Assembly (NCBI GenBank): GCA_963827515.1
Contig: CAWHBF010000034.1
Coordinates: 1-64,000 of the forward strand
DNA from: JABFSA01 sp963827515
Lineage (GTDB): Bacteria; Acidobacteriota; Vicinamibacteria; Vicinamibacterales; UBA2999
Length of the DNA stretch: 64,000 nt
Direction: 5' to 3'
Positions within the stretch are counted from its first letter, which is position 1; each line of letters begins with the position of its first letter. Shown here piece after piece: positions 63,139 through 64,000 of this stretch. The position numbers and the translations under genes are program-made. The notes beneath the pieces are model-generated. The model was given only the letters and a program-made list of their open reading frames with translations, had not been told where the DNA came from and did no database searches.

Positions 63139-64000
63139 ATGAGATCACTACTTCTGGCGTCGCTGGTCGCAGCGGCCGTCGCGACTTCCATCGCAGTCCA
63201 GCAGACCGCGTCCGCACAGCAGCAGCCTGCCGACACGATCCTGACCAACGGCAAGATCATCACCGTCGATGATCAGTTCTCGATCGCCCAGGCCGTGGCC
63301 GTGCGCGGGGACCGTATCGTGGCCGTCGGGTCCACCGCCGACATCACGCGTCTCGCGGGCCCCGCCACGCGGCGGATCGACCTCCGCGGCCGCGCCGTGT
63401 TGCCCGGCTTCATCGACAATCACGCCCATTTCCAGGAGGAAGGCGCGTACTGGGCTCACGAGCTCCGGTTCGACGCCATCACGTCGCGCAAGGAGGCGCT
63501 CGAGAAGATCCGCGCCGCGGCGCAGAAGGTCGGGCCCGGCAAATGGGTCTACAACTATGGTGGCTGGTCGAACGACCAGTTCATCGACGACAAGAAGCTG
63601 TTCACGCGCGAGGAGCTGGACAAGTACTCGCCCGACAACCCGGTGTACATCCAGGCGAGCCGCGCAGAGACCTTCGTCAACAGCAAGGCGATCGAGATGA
63701 CCGGGCTCGAAAAGATGACCGACCCGGGGATCGTGCGCGATGCCAACGGACGGGCGACTGGGGTCGTCCACGGCGGGGGTGCCATTGTCAGGGACGCCGG
63801 CAAGTGGTTGGATGCCCCGAACGGCGAGCGCGTGCGGGGCCTGTCGGATGAGGCCATCCGCGCCAGCAGCATTGTCATGATGGACGATCTCAACAGGGCC
63901 GGCCTCACCTCCTCGGGCGGTAGTTGCCAGTGGGAAGAGCTGCACCGCGACCTGAAGCGCATGCGGTTTTTTTGCCAACAGACCGCGCCCGGGGGACGCG
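63139..64000 (+). CDS. Secreted amidohydrolase, 5' part
   Basis: It starts with ATG 63139 after GAGGAGATGAC. A signal peptide (LLASLVAAAVATSIAVQQTASA) precedes ADTILTNGKIITVDDQFSIAQAVAVRGDRIVAVGS and VLPGFIDNHAHFQEEG, where HAH (residues 95-97) is the first metal-binding pair of YtcJ-like amidohydrolases (PF07969). NYGGWSNDQFIDDKKLFTREELD and NPVYIQASRAETFVNSKA follow. The window ends after about 287 codons of an expected 550-600. The last 15 codons after a T run near 63966 look less conserved, so an indel near the edge is possible. Confidence 0.88.
   Translation, partial: MRSLLLASLVAAAVATSIAVQQTASAQQQPADTILTNGKIITVDDQFSIAQAVAVRGDRIVAVGSTADITRLAGPATRRIDLRGRAVLPGFIDNHAHFQEEGAYWAHELRFDAITSRKEALEKIRAAAQKVGPGKWVYNYGGWSNDQFIDDKKLFTREELDKYSPDNPVYIQASRAETFVNSKAIEMTGLEKMTDPGIVRDANGRATGVVHGGGAIVRDAGKWLDAPNGERVRGLSDEAIRASSIVMMDDLNRAGLTSSGGSCQWEELHRDLKRMRFFCQQTAPGGR

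Noticed and set aside
1..64000. tRNA or rRNA genes
   Set aside because: I scanned by eye for the conserved T-loop and rRNA-type sequences and saw none. A dedicated program could still find a divergent tRNA.

Overview
The window looks like a chromosomal stretch of an uncultured, high-GC Acidobacteriota member, most likely of the Vicinamibacteria type. This is inferred from the gene content: a DUF1592/DUF1552 pair next to a secreted ankyrin protein, a DUF6152 protein, tannase-family esterases, and genes for methanofuran/tetrahydromethanopterin-linked C1 transfer. No rRNA or tRNA gene was recognised, so the placement is soft.

Layout. (1) 1-13.4 kb: a decayed integron region. An IS481-type transposase remnant is followed by six broken gene cassettes separated by attC sites, two copies of an IS110/IS1111-type element that sit exactly in integron core sites, and a frameshifted integron integrase (intI) flanked by direct repeats of 210-280 bp. 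(2) 13.5-20.9 kb: an intact, translationally coupled operon (DUF1592-DUF1552-ankyrin) and two divergent secreted proteins. (3) 21-28.9 kb: cofactor and C1 genes (MfnE-like kinase, HisA-like protein, PTPS-like protein, CitG-like protein, RimK-like ATP-grasp, Mch, TIGR03123-type protein, MfnD-like ATP-grasp), interspersed with palindromic repeats. (4) 29-33.5 kb: tannase, VOC protein, two methyltransferases and small proteins. (5) 33.6-40.2 kb: a second, mostly intact cassette array. (6) 40.2-42.3 kb: an outer-membrane barrel gene and a gene-free zone with long C tracts. (7) 42.3-56.1 kb: a third array with 14 attC sites. (8) 56.2-61 kb: the fhcB-A-C-D operon for the formylmethanofuran transferase/hydrolase or dehydrogenase complex. 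(9) 61.3-64 kb: an FG-GAP-type secreted protein and the start of an amidohydrolase.

I count 26 attC-like sites. All lie in one orientation, with canonical strand minus. Nearly all cassette genes read leftwards and start just after a GTTRRRY core; the toxin-antitoxin pair is the one exception. Arrays 2 and 3 carry no integrase. Each begins with a homologous leader of about 170 bp that ends in a core site and resembles an attI site. The array-2 leader is also followed by a short copy of the 3' end of fhcD, which suggests that the head of array 3 was duplicated.

The C1 genes of regions 3 and 8 belong together. Fhc and Mch act on formyl-methanofuran and methenyl-H4MPT, and the region 3 genes resemble those that make the two cofactors. 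fhcB contains one in-frame UGA exactly where FwdB/FmdB proteins have the metal-binding Cys or selenocysteine, and a compact stem-loop with a GU-containing apical loop follows at SECIS distance. This is a strong candidate bacterial selenoprotein. Several genes, including fhcA, the CitG-like gene and the MfnD-like gene, carry single-base frameshifts. I cannot tell real decay from assembly indels, but long neighbouring genes are intact.
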